Source of the DNA: Liolophura sinensis
Taxonomy: Eukaryota; Mollusca; Polyplacophora; Chitonida; Chitonidae
Reading direction: 5' to 3'
NCBI RefSeq assembly: GCF_032854445.1
Contig: NC_088295.1
Coordinates: 79,390,028-79,454,027 of the forward strand
Length of the DNA: 64,000 nucleotides
In this document: piece by piece, positions 63,541-64,000 of the stretch
How positions within the stretch are numbered: position 1 is the stretch's first letter
Layout: every line of letters starts with the position of its first letter
Translations under genes and position numbers: made by a program
Notes under the pieces: model-generated
Database searches by the model: none
What the model saw: only the letters and a program-made list of their open reading frames with translations
What the model was told of the DNA's origin: nothing

Positions 63541-64000
63541 CTTTTCTCATCAGTTGGGGTCAGCAAATGTCTCTTTGTGTCCGTGATAACTCACACCTGT
63601 CACAAGTGTTTAAAATAAATCTGGCTGACGTGGGAGACTTGAGAGTTTTTCATCTGTTAAGGTGCTGATATCATTTGATTTGTACTGTGCTGTATAAAGC
63701 TACTGTCTGGCTTGTTTTTATGCCACAGAATTGACATTTTCTGTATACCCCATGGTTTTGCCAGCATGCTTTAAAAGCTTGAAGACTTAGGCTATATTTT
63801 GTTCTAGGTGAAACCAATCTGTTAAGCTACATGTATTTTGCACTGTCCATCATTGTGCGTTTTAAGTGTATTAATGCATAGACATGCAGTCTTGTGAGCT
63901 GGATTTTTAAAAAAAACTTACTTATCTAATTCATATTTGATACACACATTTTTATAATGACGTGATTCGATTTTCAGTGCATTTTCTTAAGTTTTAACAT
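63541..64000. other. Window end, intron sequence
   Basis: No exon, element or repeat recognised; presumably still inside the YME1L intron. Confidence 0.45.

Overview
The window is animal nuclear DNA. Genes are split into short exons with GT-AG introns, the intergenic DNA is AT-rich, and tRNA-derived SINEs, small inverted-repeat elements and minisatellites are abundant. The SINE tail and core (CATAATGCTGGCC ... GGCGTAAAACACC ... AAATAAATAAAT) looks like families I associate with molluscs and related lophotrochozoans. I would call it a mollusc-like lophotrochozoan, without naming a species.

Two protein genes can be read with confidence, both on the + strand. The first (11447-37303) is a two-domain angiotensin-converting enzyme (ACE, peptidase family M2). 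I assembled 27 coding exons, all with GT-AG borders and compatible phases, giving 1249 codons plus a stop. Exons 2-14 (N domain) and 15-27 (C domain) match one-for-one in order, phase and mostly length, so one exon block was duplicated. Both domains keep HEMGH, the downstream zinc-ligand Glu, the catalytic His/Tyr pair and the chloride-ligand Arg and Trp residues, so both should be active. The second gene (first recognisable exon 44046, last exon in window 59856) is the 5' two-thirds of YME1L, the mitochondrial inner-membrane i-AAA protease. The window contains its presequence, membrane segment, Walker A motif and the start of the AAA domain. The rest of the AAA domain and the M41 peptidase domain lie beyond 64000.

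Layout: 1-501, degraded gag-like (ZCCHC3-like) retroelement fragment on the minus strand; 488-1017, 33-bp minisatellite; 1018-6180, nothing recognisable; 6181-7965, two minisatellite blocks, one with a 261-bp higher-order repeat; 7966-11446, dispersed repeats and ACE upstream DNA; 11447-37303, ACE; 38259-39900, a SINE followed by a 45/90-bp array; 40612-42134, an intact Tc1-type transposon; 42455-42660, palindromic element; 44046 to the window end, YME1L with introns full of SINEs, MITEs and arrays, including a 93-bp array at 62130-63540.

The most unusual feature is in the ACE introns. Large tandem arrays appear to be built from the gene's own splice junctions. Intron 8 holds about 1.8 kb of ~41-bp copies of the exon 9 acceptor junction. 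Intron 11 holds about 2.1 kb of 38-bp copies of the exon 11 donor junction, with copies nearest the exon matching it and distant ones diverged. Intron 21 holds 101-bp copies of the exon 21 donor junction. A two-copy, 57-bp duplication touches the exon 20 acceptor and may be an early stage of the same process. The gene therefore carries dozens of decoy 5' and 3' splice sites. The similarity is visible in the sequence; any effect on splicing is inference.
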